Under the pieces are notes generated by a model, which ran no database searches, had not been told where the DNA came from, and saw only the letters and a list, made by a program, of their open reading frames with translations. The position numbers were made by a program, and so were the translations under genes. From JAJPHU01 sp035553375 (lineage in GTDB: Bacteria > Planctomycetota > Planctomycetia > Gemmatales > Gemmataceae), in the NCBI GenBank assembly GCA_035553375.1, contig DATNCY010000332.1, forward strand, positions 62,001 through 126,000: a stretch of 64,000 nt of DNA, in the 5' to 3' direction. This document shows, one piece after another, positions 1 to 7,558 of the stretch. How positions within the stretch are numbered: the stretch's first letter is position 1; every line of letters starts with the position of its first letter.

Positions 1-1163
1 GCTTGGTCGGACCGAGATTGGATTCTGGATGGTGCGAATGTTCATATCAGCATCGTTGGCTTCGACGCGGGCCGCGAGAAGGACCGCTGGTTGGATGGTA
101 ACTCCGTCTCCAGCGTCAACGCGAATCTGACGGCAACAGCCGATGTCACCCAAGCGAAGCGGTTGTTGAAAAATCGCGCAGTTGGATTCATCGCCGATGT
201 GAAGGCCGGGAAGTTTGACATCGCTTCGGAGGAAGCGTTGCTGCTGCTGCAAGAACCGAATCCCCACGGCAGGCCAAACAGTGATGTACTCCGACCGTGG
301 ATAATGGGTTGGATGTTACTCGGCGGCCGCGCGGAATATGGATCATTGATTTCGGGGCCGAGATGCCGTTGGAACAAGCGAGCTTGTATGAAAAACCGTT
401 TGAGATCGTCCAAACGAGAGTCAAGCCTCTCCGCGACCAGGTAAAGCGCAAAAGCTATCGTGACTATTGGTGGTTGCATGCGGAGCCGTGCATGGAAATG
501 CGCCGCCGGATTGAACCATTGAATCGGTTTCTGGCCACTACGACCGTGTCCAAGCATCGGCTGTTCGTGTGGATATTTCCCCCGACATTGCCCGATCACC
601 AGCTGGTTGCGTTCGCTCGGGATGATGACAGCGCCTTCGGCATTCTCCATTCGCGGCTACACGAAGTCTGGGCACTCGAACTCGGTACACAATTGGAGGA
701 TCGTCCGCGCTACACACCGACGACGTGCTTCGAGACGTTCCCCTTTCCGAAACCGACCGACTCGCAGCGTGAAGCAATCGCGGTGGCGGCGCGCGAGTTG
801 AACGAACATCGCAACAATTGGCTGAATCCGCCGGAGTGGACGCGCGAGGAAACGCTGACTTTTCCCGGTTCCGTCGAAGGGCCGTGGGGATGTTATGTGA
901 CGGACGCCGACGAGCGCGGCATCGGCACGGTGCGCTATCGCCGGCGTGTGCCGAAGGACGAGCAAGCCGCGAACGATCTGGCCAAGCGCACGCTGACCAA
1001 TCTGTACAATCACATGCCGGCGTGGTTGAAACAGGCACATCATAAACTCGACGAAGCAGTATTCGCCGCCTACGGTTTGTCGCCGTCGCTGAGCGATGAG
1101 GATATTCTGGCCCGCCTGTTGGATCTCAACTTGCGTGAAGCGGCAGGCGAACGGCCGGCGTAA
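1..1163 (+). pseudogene. MmeI-like DNA methyltransferase, 3' part with a frameshift
   Basis: The gene enters from the left edge in frame 1 and reads to LRPW at about 288-299. The homologous reading then continues in frame 3 from about 300 as DNGLDVTRRPRGIWIIDFG. That block, followed by YWWLHAEP and a FETFPFP segment, is what I know from the target-recognition and C-terminal region of MmeI-like (type IIL) adenine methyltransferase/nucleases. One missing G in the TGG at 298-300 explains the shift: TGGGAT would restore a single frame. The catalytic methyltransferase motifs would lie left of the window. The gene is either a fresh pseudogene or carries a homopolymer sequencing error. The last codons (GERPA) lie inside an inverted repeat shared with the convergent nth gene. 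Family assignment is from remembered motifs. Confidence 0.7.
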
Positions 1164-1220
1164 GCCGGCTGGTATAGCGTCCACCCGTCTACACCAGCCG
1201 GCTTACGCCGGCCGTTCGCC
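1146..1220. terminator. 28-bp perfect inverted repeat between convergent genes
   Basis: Arms 1146-1173 and 1193-1220 are perfect reverse complements with a 19-nt loop. Each arm contains the stop codon of one of the two convergent genes, so both proteins end in GERPA. It lacks a T-run and is probably a palindromic repeat element that also works as a bidirectional terminator. Confidence 0.7.
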
Positions 1221-1859
1221 AATCCCCGCACGCGGACAGAGTGAGGCGAGGGTACACTCTTCGCACTGTGGTTTGCGTGCATGACAAACCTGCCGGCCGT
1301 GGAAGATCATGCGATGGCCGAACATCGTCCATTGCTTGCGGGGAATCAACTCCATCAAATCGCGCTCGATCTTCACCGGATCGCTATGCACACTCAGCCC
1401 CATGCGTTGGCTGAGTCGGCCGACGTGCGTATCGACGGGAATACCGGGCACATCGTAGGCGTTGCCGAGAATGACGTTGGCCGTCTTGCGGCCGACGCCG
1501 GGCAGCAGCACCAGTTCCTCCATCGTCCGAGGCACCTGGCCATCGTGCTGATCCATCAGTTGCTTGCAGCAGGCGAGGATATTCTTCGCCTTGGTGCGGA
1601 AAAAGTTAGTGGACTTGATGAACTCCTCTAATTCCTTTTGCTCCGCCGTGGCGAAGGCGAACGCATCAGGAAAGCGTGCGAACAGGGCGGGCGTGACTTG
1701 GTTGACACGCTCGTCAGTACATTGCGCCGCCAAGATGGTGGCGACGAGGAGTTGCAGAGGGTTGGCGTAGTTGAGGGCGCAGTAGGCATCAGGATAAAGC
1801 TGAGCCAGTTTGCGCAGGATGCGGCCGGCGCGCGTTCGCAGGGGGTTGGTTGCCTTCAT
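1203..1859 (-). CDS. nth: Endonuclease III (DNA glycosylase/AP lyase)
   Basis: Removes oxidised pyrimidines from DNA and cleaves the resulting abasic site in base excision repair. The 218-residue protein has the family length. It shows the helix-hairpin-helix LPGVGRKTAN with the catalytic Lys, the catalytic Asp in PVDTHVGRL, and the C-terminal iron-sulfur motif C-x6-C-x2-C-x5-C (CHARKPQCEECTLASLC). I chose the ATG at 1859 because upstream in-frame codons add about 109 residues with no family counterpart. It converges on the methyltransferase remnant and its last codons are inside the 28-bp inverted repeat. Confidence 0.95.
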   Translation of the reverse strand: MKATNPLRTRAGRILRKLAQLYPDAYCALNYANPLQLLVATILAAQCTDERVNQVTPALFARFPDAFAFATAEQKELEEFIKSTNFFRTKAKNILACCKQLMDQHDGQVPRTMEELVLLPGVGRKTANVILGNAYDVPGIPVDTHVGRLSQRMGLSVHSDPVKIERDLMELIPRKQWTMFGHRMIFHGRQVCHARKPQCEECTLASLCPRAGIGERPA

Positions 1860-1993
1860 GACGAAAATGGTAACAAAACCCGGCGAATGGCGACAGATCG
1901 ACCGGCGGGCGAATGTGGGCTTTTCATGGTGGGGCTTCCAAGATTCCCTCGCTTGGCGGAGCGAAAGTCCCTTTCTCGAAGCGGAGGGCGACG

Positions 1994-2464
1994 ATGGCGT
2001 GACGATTGGCGTGTGCCGGCGTTCTGGCGGTGCTGATGACGATTGTGGTGCTGATTCCGTTGACGCGAGCACGAGAAACCTCTCTCCCGAAGGATGAAAA
2101 TTCGGCCGCTTCGGAACAATGCGATGTCCTCTTACCGTGCAAGGCGGCCGACTATCTCGATCGAGGCGGTTCCGAGGAACGATCATCGGCCTGAATTGGG
2201 CGTATTCTCGTCAGCGGCAACAAACGGATTTCAAGCGAGTCCATCCGCGTTCACGTCCCGCTGTCTCCCGGCCAAGTCTTGACGTACCCGGAGTTGAAAC
2301 AGGCGGAGAAAATGCTGGCCGAGTTGGGGGGCGTGGTCGATCCGGCGACGGGCGTTCATCCCACGATCACCGTCATCGATTCCGAAAACGACGACGCGCA
2401 CAAGGATATCCTTATCACGGTGCAGGAAAAGAAGGCGAAACGCGCGAGCGCCAAGCCTCAGTGA
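1994..2464 (+). pseudogene. Decayed signal peptide plus single POTRA domain gene
   Basis: In one frame the sequence gives a hydrophobic export-like segment (GVLAVLMTIVVLIPLTRA, about 2018-2071), a linker, and then a POTRA-like domain: ILVSGNKRISSESIRV, LSPGQVLTYPELKQAEK and PTITVID at about 2204-2380. These blocks resemble the POTRA domains of planctomycete BamA-type outer-membrane assembly proteins. No barrel follows. Two in-frame TGA codons (2000 and 2192) interrupt the reading, one after the first two codons and one just before the POTRA domain. A good hairpin terminator follows the final TGA, so this was once an expressed unit. A short POTRA-only protein starting at TTG 2279 would lose the first strand and is unlikely. 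Confidence 0.5.
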
Positions 2465-2487
2465 CACCGGGTGTACGCCAGACAAAT

Positions 2488-2530
2488 GGGCCTGCCGCGA
2501 GGTATTCTCCGCGGCGGGCCTGTCGTTTTT
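2488..2530 (+). terminator. Rho-independent terminator after the POTRA remnant
   Basis: GGCCTGCCGCG and CGCGGCGGGCC form an 11-bp stem with one G-U pair around a short loop, followed by TGTCGTTTTTG. It isolates the tRNA/Y RNA cluster from upstream transcription. Confidence 0.75.
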
Positions 2531-2602
2531 GCACGTCCTCGCCAGATTCCCGCGAACCTGCTTCCGCCTCCTCGCGTCCTTTCTTGCGACAATGGCGAGG
2601 CC

Positions 2603-2674
2603 CTCCCGGTGGTGTAGGGGATAACATCGGACTCTTCTAAAGTTCGGTCCTTGGTTCAAATCCAAGCCGGGATA
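2603..2674 (+). tRNA. tRNA-Arg (anticodon TCT)
   Basis: A full cloverleaf folds: acceptor CTCCCGG/CCGGGAT, D-stem GTGT/ACAT with an 8-nt loop, anticodon stem GGACT/AGTTC with loop CTTCTAA (anticodon TCT at 2636-2638), a 4-nt variable loop, and T-arm CTTGG-TTCAAAT-CCAAG. The 1-72 pair is a C.T mismatch and no CCA is encoded (TATT follows). It sits 16 nt upstream of the first Y RNA on the same strand, so it could be co-transcribed with the array. It might be a slightly degenerate copy rather than the main tRNA-Arg(UCU) gene. Confidence 0.75.
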
Positions 2675-2690
2675 TTCACAAGCGAATGCG

Positions 2691-2815
2691 GGACGGGTTT
2701 GACTGCCGGTTCGGAGTACATCTGTCACAGGTTCAACTCCTGTCGCCCCGACTGAAACCGGGGCGTAGCTCAGTGGATAGAGCAATGTTCTGACCACTAC
2801 CTCGTCAACCCGTCC
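2691..2815 (+). ncRNA. Y RNA 1 with permuted tRNA-like module
   Basis: The ends pair: 2691-2703 (GGACGGGTTTGAC) with 2804-2815 (GTCAACCCGTCC), 12 bp with one bulged T. Inside, the order is that of a circularly permuted tRNA: T-arm ACAGG-TTCAACT-CCTGT (2727-2743), acceptor 3' strand CGCCCCG (2744-2750), an 8-nt loop, acceptor 5' strand CGGGGCG (2759-2765), TA, then D-arm GCTC-AGTGGATA-GAGC (2768-2783). The segment TGCCGGTTCGGAGTACAT (from 2704) and CTGACCA (2790-2796) recur in the other copies and should form the upper part of the Ro-binding stem. Bacterial Y RNAs are known to carry a tRNA-mimicking module; the downstream TROVE gene supports this call. Confidence 0.8.
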
Positions 2816-2823
2816 TCCTTGAA

Positions 2824-2966
2824 GCCGACCGACTGCCGGTTCGGAGTACATCGAATCTGTCGAGCGAAAGCTCTCGTGGGTTCAAATCCCACCAGTGTCG
2901 CAAGGCACTGTGGCGGAGTGGCCAAACGCAACAGAAATTCTCTGACCAAAAACCTCGTCGGTCTTT
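2824..2966 (+). ncRNA. Y RNA 2, mimic of a long-variable-arm tRNA
   Basis: End stem GACCGAC (2827-2833) pairs with GTCGGTC (2957-2963). The module holds a GNRA-capped hairpin GAGC-GAAA-GCTC (2862-2873) where a Leu/Ser-type variable arm would be, T-arm GTGGG-TTCAAAT-CCCAC (2876-2892), acceptor strands CAGTGTC (2893-2899) and GGCACTG (2904-2910) closed by a GCAA tetraloop, then a D-arm GCG/CGC (2913-2929). The anticodon-stem equivalent (ACAG/CTGT and ATTC/GAAT) runs into the Ro-binding stem. Shared blocks: TGCCGG from 2834 and CTGACCA at 2942-2948. Confidence 0.8.
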
Positions 2967-2970
2967 GTGC

Positions 2971-3083
2971 AACCATCGTCAGCTGCCGGTGTGGAGTACA
3001 TGGTCAATCCAGGTTCGATTCCTGACCAGCCCCCTCTTATCAATGGGGCTGGTAGCTCTGCCCAACACTTCGCTGACGTTTGG
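2971..3083 (+). ncRNA. Y RNA 3, permuted tRNA module with reduced D-arm
   Basis: End stem CGTCAGC (2977-2983) pairs with GCTGACG (3072-3078). T-arm CCAGG-TTCGATT-CCTGA (3009-3025, one mismatch) is followed by an 8-bp acceptor CCAGCCCC (3026-3033)/GGGGCTGG (3045-3052) with an 11-nt loop, then TA and GCTC, but the closing GAGC of the D-arm is missing. Shared blocks are TGCCGGTGTGGAGTACAT from 2984 and CTGCCCA at 3058-3064. Confidence 0.75.
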
Positions 3084-3092
3084 AACAAACGA

Positions 3093-3185
3093 GTCTGATC
3101 CGACTGCCGGTGTGGAGTACATCAACTGTCACTTGATTCGTCCGTAAGGGCGATACTCTGCCCATTCCTCGTCGGATCGCTTTTT
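3093..3185 (+). ncRNA. Y RNA 4, shortest copy, ends in a T-run
   Basis: End stem GATCCGAC (3097-3104) pairs with GTCGGATC (3171-3178), followed by GC and TTTTT at 3181-3185, so this copy closes the transcript. A 5-bp/7-nt hairpin ATCAA-CTGTCAC-TTGAT (3121-3137) stands where the T-arm is, then TCGTCC-GTAA-GGGCGA (3138-3153), a GNRA-capped acceptor-like stem, then TA and CTCTGCCCA. The T-loop consensus is lost, so the tRNA likeness is only architectural. The T-run lies 2 nt before the ribosome binding site of the TROVE gene. Confidence 0.7.
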
Positions 3186-3199
3186 CAGGAGAACGCCTC

Positions 3200-4822
3200 A
3201 TGGCCAACAAGAACCTGTTCGCGAGCCTCAAGAGCTTGCTGCCGCGTGCCGATGGCCGCAATGAGGCTGGCGGCCGCGCTTACCAGATGACGCCGCGCCA
3301 TGCCCTGGCGCAGTTCGCTGCTACCGGCTGCTTTAACGGTGCCTACTACAGCAACGCCGAGCAGCAGTTGGCCACGCTCCTGATGCTGGTCGAGCAGGTG
3401 AATGATAATGTCTACCTCGCCAAGCTCGCCGTGTATAGCCGCCATCGCGCGTTCATGAAGGACATGCCGGCCGCGCTGCTCGTGCTGCTGTCGAAGCGCG
3501 ATCCGCAGTTGTTTGGCCGCATCTTCGACCGCATCGTCGATAATGGCCGCGTGCTGCGCACGGTGTTTCAGATGATTCGCTCCGGCCAATTCGGTCGCAA
3601 GAGCTTGTCGTATGCGCTTCAGCGCGCGTTTCAGCGCTGGCTGAATAGCGCCAGCGTTGGCATGTTGTTGTCGGCGTCGATCGGCAATGATCCGAGCCTG
3701 CGCGATGTGCTGCGGCTGGCGCGACCGACACCGAACGACAACGCGCGTCGTGCCCTGTTTGGTTGGTTGACCGGCAAGGCAGTCGAAAAATGGATGCCGG
3801 CGACGTTGGCTGATTTGCCGCAAGCGGTCAGCGATTTGATCGCGTTTCGCCAAGCCGAGAGCGAGGCGGAGCAGATTGCCATTTTGGAGCGTGCGCGCTT
3901 TCGCTGGGATTTGCTGGCGGATTCGGCACGCGGTCCGTCGGTGTGGAAGGCCATCGCGCGGCAAATGGGTCCACAGGCGCTGCGGATGAACCTGAACACG
4001 TTGGTGCGTCACGACGCGCTGGCGGGTGATCTGGAAATGGTCCTGTATGTCGCCGGCCGTCTTGCCGACGCGGACGAGATTCGCCGTAGCCGGCAGTTTC
4101 CGTATCAGTACCTGGCCGCGTATCTCAACGCCGAGGCCAACGTGCCGCAGGCGATTCGTGAGGCGCTGGGTCAGGCGGCAGAAACGGCGTGCGGCAATGT
4201 GCCGCAGCTGCCGGAACCAATCGTCATCGGTCTGGACGTGTCCGGTTCGATGGCGTCGGCGGTGACAGGTCCGCGTGGTCGTGGCGCGACGAGTAAGGTG
4301 CGCTGCGTCGATGTGGCCGCCCTGTTCGCGGCGGCCCTGGTGCGCCGCAATCCCGGCAGTGTGGTCATTCCGTTCGACACGTCGGCCTATCACGCGGACG
4401 TGAGCGCGGAGGACAAGATTCTCGATGTGGTCGGCTGGCTGGCTCGCTTCGGTGGCGGCGGTACGAACTGTGCGCTGCCGTTGGCCGAGGCGAACCAGAC
4501 GTATCGGAATCAGCGCTTCGCCGGTTGCGTGCTGGTCAGCGATATGGAGAGTTGGGTTGGTGCCGGTCGCGCCGGCGCTACGGGCGTCATGACCGAATGG
4601 CAGACGTTCGTCGTCAACCAGAAGCGTTTACATGACAGCGATTGGGTTGGCCCAAAGCTGGTGTGCATCGACTTGCAGGCGTATGCGACCAGCCAAGCAC
4701 CCGAACGCGCCGACATTTTGAACATCGGCGGCTTTAGTGACGCCGTGTTCCAGGTGACGGCCTCGTTCCTGAGCGGCGAGGCGGATCGCTTCGTTAGCGA
4801 GGTTGAGGCGATTGAACTGTGA
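3200..4822 (+). CDS. rsr: Ro60-like TROVE domain RNA-binding protein
   Basis: A 540-residue ring-forming RNA-binding protein of the Ro60/Rsr family. The N-terminal two thirds is the helical-repeat TROVE region (opening KSLLPRADGRNEAGGRAY and TPRHALAQFAATGCFNGAYY). The C-terminal third is a von Willebrand A-like fold with an intact MIDAS: DVSGS from residue 346, GGTN, and SDME. In studied bacteria Ro binds Y RNAs that steer it to nucleases or misfolded RNA. AGGAG at 3187-3191 fixes the ATG at 3200. It lies just downstream of, and on the same strand as, the four Y RNA copies. No RtcB or RtcA gene is visible nearby. Confidence 0.93.
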   Translation: MANKNLFASLKSLLPRADGRNEAGGRAYQMTPRHALAQFAATGCFNGAYYSNAEQQLATLLMLVEQVNDNVYLAKLAVYSRHRAFMKDMPAALLVLLSKRDPQLFGRIFDRIVDNGRVLRTVFQMIRSGQFGRKSLSYALQRAFQRWLNSASVGMLLSASIGNDPSLRDVLRLARPTPNDNARRALFGWLTGKAVEKWMPATLADLPQAVSDLIAFRQAESEAEQIAILERARFRWDLLADSARGPSVWKAIARQMGPQALRMNLNTLVRHDALAGDLEMVLYVAGRLADADEIRRSRQFPYQYLAAYLNAEANVPQAIREALGQAAETACGNVPQLPEPIVIGLDVSGSMASAVTGPRGRGATSKVRCVDVAALFAAALVRRNPGSVVIPFDTSAYHADVSAEDKILDVVGWLARFGGGGTNCALPLAEANQTYRNQRFAGCVLVSDMESWVGAGRAGATGVMTEWQTFVVNQKRLHDSDWVGPKLVCIDLQAYATSQAPERADILNIGGFSDAVFQVTASFLSGEADRFVSEVEAIEL

Positions 4823-4852
4823 AAGAATGTGATTTTTTCGCGTAACCCATGG

Positions 4853-4902
4853 GCCGCGAGGGGAAGCGAGCGCGAACCGACGCGCTCGCTCACTCTCGCG
4901 GC
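4853..4902. terminator. Hairpin between convergent rsr and gltD
   Basis: GCCGCGAG/CTCGCGGC and AGCGAGCGCG/CGCGCTCGCT make an 18-bp stem with a 4x4 internal loop and a 6-nt apical loop. There is no T-run on the plus side. Probably a palindromic repeat serving both convergent genes. Confidence 0.6.
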
Positions 4903-4911
4903 TCGCGTGGT

Positions 4912-6393
4912 TTACGGTAGTTGCGTGTCTCCCATCAGGTAGCGATCACACTCGCGCGCCGCACCGCGGCCCTCATTGATCGCCCACACGACCAGACTTT
5001 GACCGCGCCGCATATCGCCGGCAGCAAACACGCCCGGCACATTCGTGGCAAACGTGCCATGCTCCGCCTTGGCGTTGGAACGGACGTCCTTCTCCACGCC
5101 GAGTTGATCGAGCAAGGGATTCTCCGGACCCAAGAAGCCCATCGCCAGCAGCACGAGTTGCGCCGGGAAAACGTGTTCGGATCCAGGCACCTCACGCGGG
5201 ATCATTCGGCCATTGTCGCGCACCCATTCAACGCGAACCGTATGCAGTTCCTTTAGTCGTCCGTTGGGATCGCCGACGAACTTTTTCGTCTGAATGAGAT
5301 ACTCGCGCGGATCCTTGCCGAAGATGGCTTCCGCTTCTTCTTGGCCATAATCGAGCTTGTAAACCTTGGGCCACTGTGGCCAGGGATTGTCGGTCGCGCG
5401 GTCCAGCGGCGGCATGGGCAAAATCTCGAATTGCACGAGGCTCTTGCAGCCGTGACGCAGCGATGTGCCGACGCAGTCGGTGCCAGTGTCGCCGCCGCCG
5501 ATGACGATGACATCCTTACCCTTCGCCGAGATGTAATGCCCGTCCGCGTGTTCGCTGTCGAGCAAGCTCTTGCTATTGGCGTGCAAAAACTCCATCGCGA
5601 AGTGAATGCCGCCAAGTTGCCGGCCCTCAATTACCAGATCGCGCGGCTTTGTCGCCCCGCCGCACAGGATGACGGCATCGAACTCGTTACGCAGCTTCGC
5701 GGCCGGATAGTTCTTGCCGACCTCACAATTCGTGACGAAGACGACGCCCTCGGCCGCCAAGAGATCGACGCGGCGCTGGACGATGCCCTTATCGAGTTTC
5801 ATATTGGGGATGCCGTACATCAGCAGACCGCCGATGCGGTCGGCACGCTCGAATACGGTGACGGTATGGCCGGCGCGGTTGAGCTGCGCGGCGGCGGCGA
5901 GACCAGCCGGACCGGAACCGATGACGGCCACTTTCTTGCCGGTTCGCACTTCAGGCGGCTCGGCATGAATCCAGTTTTCTTCAAACCCCTTATCGACGAT
6001 GGCGCACTCGATCGATTTGATCGTCACCGGCGATTCGTTGATGCCAAGCACGCACGACCCCTCACACGGCGCGGGACAGACGCGGCCGGTGAATTCCGGG
6101 AAGTTGTTGGTATTGTGCAGTCGATCGAGCGCTTCGTGCCACAATCCGCGATAAACGAGATCGTTCCACTCCGGAATAAGGTTGTTGACGGGACAACCGG
6201 CGGCCATGCCCTCGATGAGCGTGCCGGTATGACAGAAGGGCACGCCGCAATCCATGCAGCGCGCGCCCTGAGTGCGCAGCTTTTTCTCATCGGCGTGTTC
6301 GTGGAACTCGGACCAATCGTGAACGCGCTCGGCCGGATGCCGCACCAGCGGCAGTTCGCGCGGATATTCCAGAAATCCCGTTGGCTTACCCAT
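4912..6393 (-). CDS. gltD: Glutamate synthase small (beta) subunit
   Basis: Passes electrons from NADPH through FAD and 4Fe-4S clusters to GltB for glutamate formation. The 493-residue protein starts MGKPTGFLEYPRE at 6393. It has the N-terminal cysteine motifs CMDCGVPFCH and CPAPCEGSC, the FAD-binding GSGPAGLAAA and the NADPH-binding GGGDTGTDCVG. Further upstream in-frame codons add nothing family-like. It lies on the same strand as gltB but is separated from it by an Uma2 gene and a gene remnant, so it may have its own promoter. Confidence 0.95.
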   Translation of the reverse strand: MGKPTGFLEYPRELPLVRHPAERVHDWSEFHEHADEKKLRTQGARCMDCGVPFCHTGTLIEGMAAGCPVNNLIPEWNDLVYRGLWHEALDRLHNTNNFPEFTGRVCPAPCEGSCVLGINESPVTIKSIECAIVDKGFEENWIHAEPPEVRTGKKVAVIGSGPAGLAAAAQLNRAGHTVTVFERADRIGGLLMYGIPNMKLDKGIVQRRVDLLAAEGVVFVTNCEVGKNYPAAKLRNEFDAVILCGGATKPRDLVIEGRQLGGIHFAMEFLHANSKSLLDSEHADGHYISAKGKDVIVIGGGDTGTDCVGTSLRHGCKSLVQFEILPMPPLDRATDNPWPQWPKVYKLDYGQEEAEAIFGKDPREYLIQTKKFVGDPNGRLKELHTVRVEWVRDNGRMIPREVPGSEHVFPAQLVLLAMGFLGPENPLLDQLGVEKDVRSNAKAEHGTFATNVPGVFAAGDMRRGQSLVVWAINEGRGAARECDRYLMGDTQLP

Positions 6394-6403
6394 CGTCACA
6401 ACC

Positions 6404-6650
6404 TCAAACAAGACCTTTATTCTCTGCCAGATGCCATGTAAATTTCGATTCATCGTCGTCGGGCTGGATATCGCGGATGGCCAGGTCTTTCCAAGTTGAC
6501 GGCCTGAACGCCGGATAGGACTGCATCCTCCCTGCCGGAAAGGAATTCAAAGAGCATGGCATCGTGAACCATTGCCAGCGGCAGCGGCTCACGCATCATG
6601 GCCTCCCGAAATGTCAATGGACCGTCACCGAACATCGAATGCCTCACCAA
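6404..6650 (-). pseudogene. Remnant of a small planctomycete protein
   Basis: This stretch between gltD and the Uma2 gene contains MREPLPLAMVHDAMLFEFLSG and VLSGVQAVNLE in one frame and DLAIRDIQPDDDESKFTWHL in another. The first blocks resemble the start of short nucleotidyltransferase-like proteins I recall from Gemmata relatives. The frame change and the short length point to a decayed copy. Family identity is tentative. Confidence 0.35.
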
Positions 6651-6729
6651 TCACAGAGAGTCGGGATCGACGCCAAGTTATTTTCCAACGCCGTCATCAC
6701 CGCCGCCTCATCGAACAAGGGGGTCGCCT

Positions 6730-7539
6730 TCATTCCTTATCCGGATCGATTCCCAACGCCCGCAATTTTTCCGCCAATCGATTGGCCCGTTCCTCGGCTG
6801 AGGAGGCGCGTTGTCGTTCACGGTCGGCGCGTTGCCGCTCTTGCTCGGCGATTAGTCGTTCACGGTCGGCGCGTTGCCGCTCTTGTTCGGCACGTTCCTC
6901 TCCAGTGAGTAACATGTTTCCTTGCGCATCCCACCAACGCAACCACGGCACCTCGTCCGGGTAGAGGTATTGTCCCGGCCAAATCCCCAATTCCACGCCA
7001 AGCGGAGCAATGGGATAGCGGCCCGATTCGTTTGCGGCCAGCAATTGATATTTCCCATCAATCAGTTGATAGACCTCCACTCGTCCGGGATCGACCTCAT
7101 AAATCGCGTAAAACGGCGCTCGAATTTCCTGTTCGTAGACCCAGAACTTGCCGGTGTGAGGCGTCTGGTCTCGTTCTTCCGAACCATCTCCCGAAACGAA
7201 CTCCACGACAATGAGGGGAGGCACGAGTTCTTCCCACAACACGTAGGAACGGCGATATTCCCCAGCCGGTGTGGGAGCGACATGGGGGACGTAGAACCAG
7301 TCCGGTGCCTTGCAGCCACGCAGCGGCGGATCGGTCTTCCGCCAATAGATGCCGGAATCCTGCCCCACGCAGAAATCGTTCTCTGGATGCCGTTGCTGCA
7401 ACAATGGCAAGATGGAATCGGTCAGTAGGATGCCCTGTGGGTGTTCCAGGAAATTCTCCACAATCGAACCATCCGTTTCCGGCAATTCCTTGTGGCATTG
7501 CGGCCAATGCCACTTCGGCGCAGTCGAAATAGACGCCAT
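6730..7539 (-). CDS. Uma2 family restriction-endonuclease-like protein
   Basis: Uma2 (DUF820) proteins have a PD-(D/E)xK fold and are abundant in planctomycetes and cyanobacteria; their role is unknown. Here the fold elements are KAPDWFYVP and PPLIVVEFVSG. The 269-residue protein ends in a charged coiled coil built from near-repeats of RAEQERQ/RADRERQ and the tail KLRALGIDPD, also found in the second Uma2 protein at 50839-51615. The ATG at 7539 has an AGAGG ribosome site; a longer start would run into the gltB stop. It sits between gltB and gltD and may be co-transcribed. Confidence 0.85.
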   Translation of the reverse strand: MASISTAPKWHWPQCHKELPETDGSIVENFLEHPQGILLTDSILPLLQQRHPENDFCVGQDSGIYWRKTDPPLRGCKAPDWFYVPHVAPTPAGEYRRSYVLWEELVPPLIVVEFVSGDGSEERDQTPHTGKFWVYEQEIRAPFYAIYEVDPGRVEVYQLIDGKYQLLAANESGRYPIAPLGVELGIWPGQYLYPDEVPWLRWWDAQGNMLLTGEERAEQERQRADRERLIAEQERQRADRERQRASSAEERANRLAEKLRALGIDPDKE

Positions 7540-7558
7540 AAAAGACCTCTCTGTTGTC

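Noticed and set aside
2000..2194. Selenocysteine or UGA recoding in the POTRA gene
   Set aside because: No conserved context, no SECIS-like hairpin next to the TGA codons, and the protein type is not a redox enzyme.
2691..3185. Permuted or intron-split tRNA genes
   Set aside because: The D-arm and T-arm halves are joined by a long conserved stem in place of an anticodon stem-loop, no anticodon is recoverable in copies 3 and 4, and the adjacent TROVE gene points to Y RNAs.
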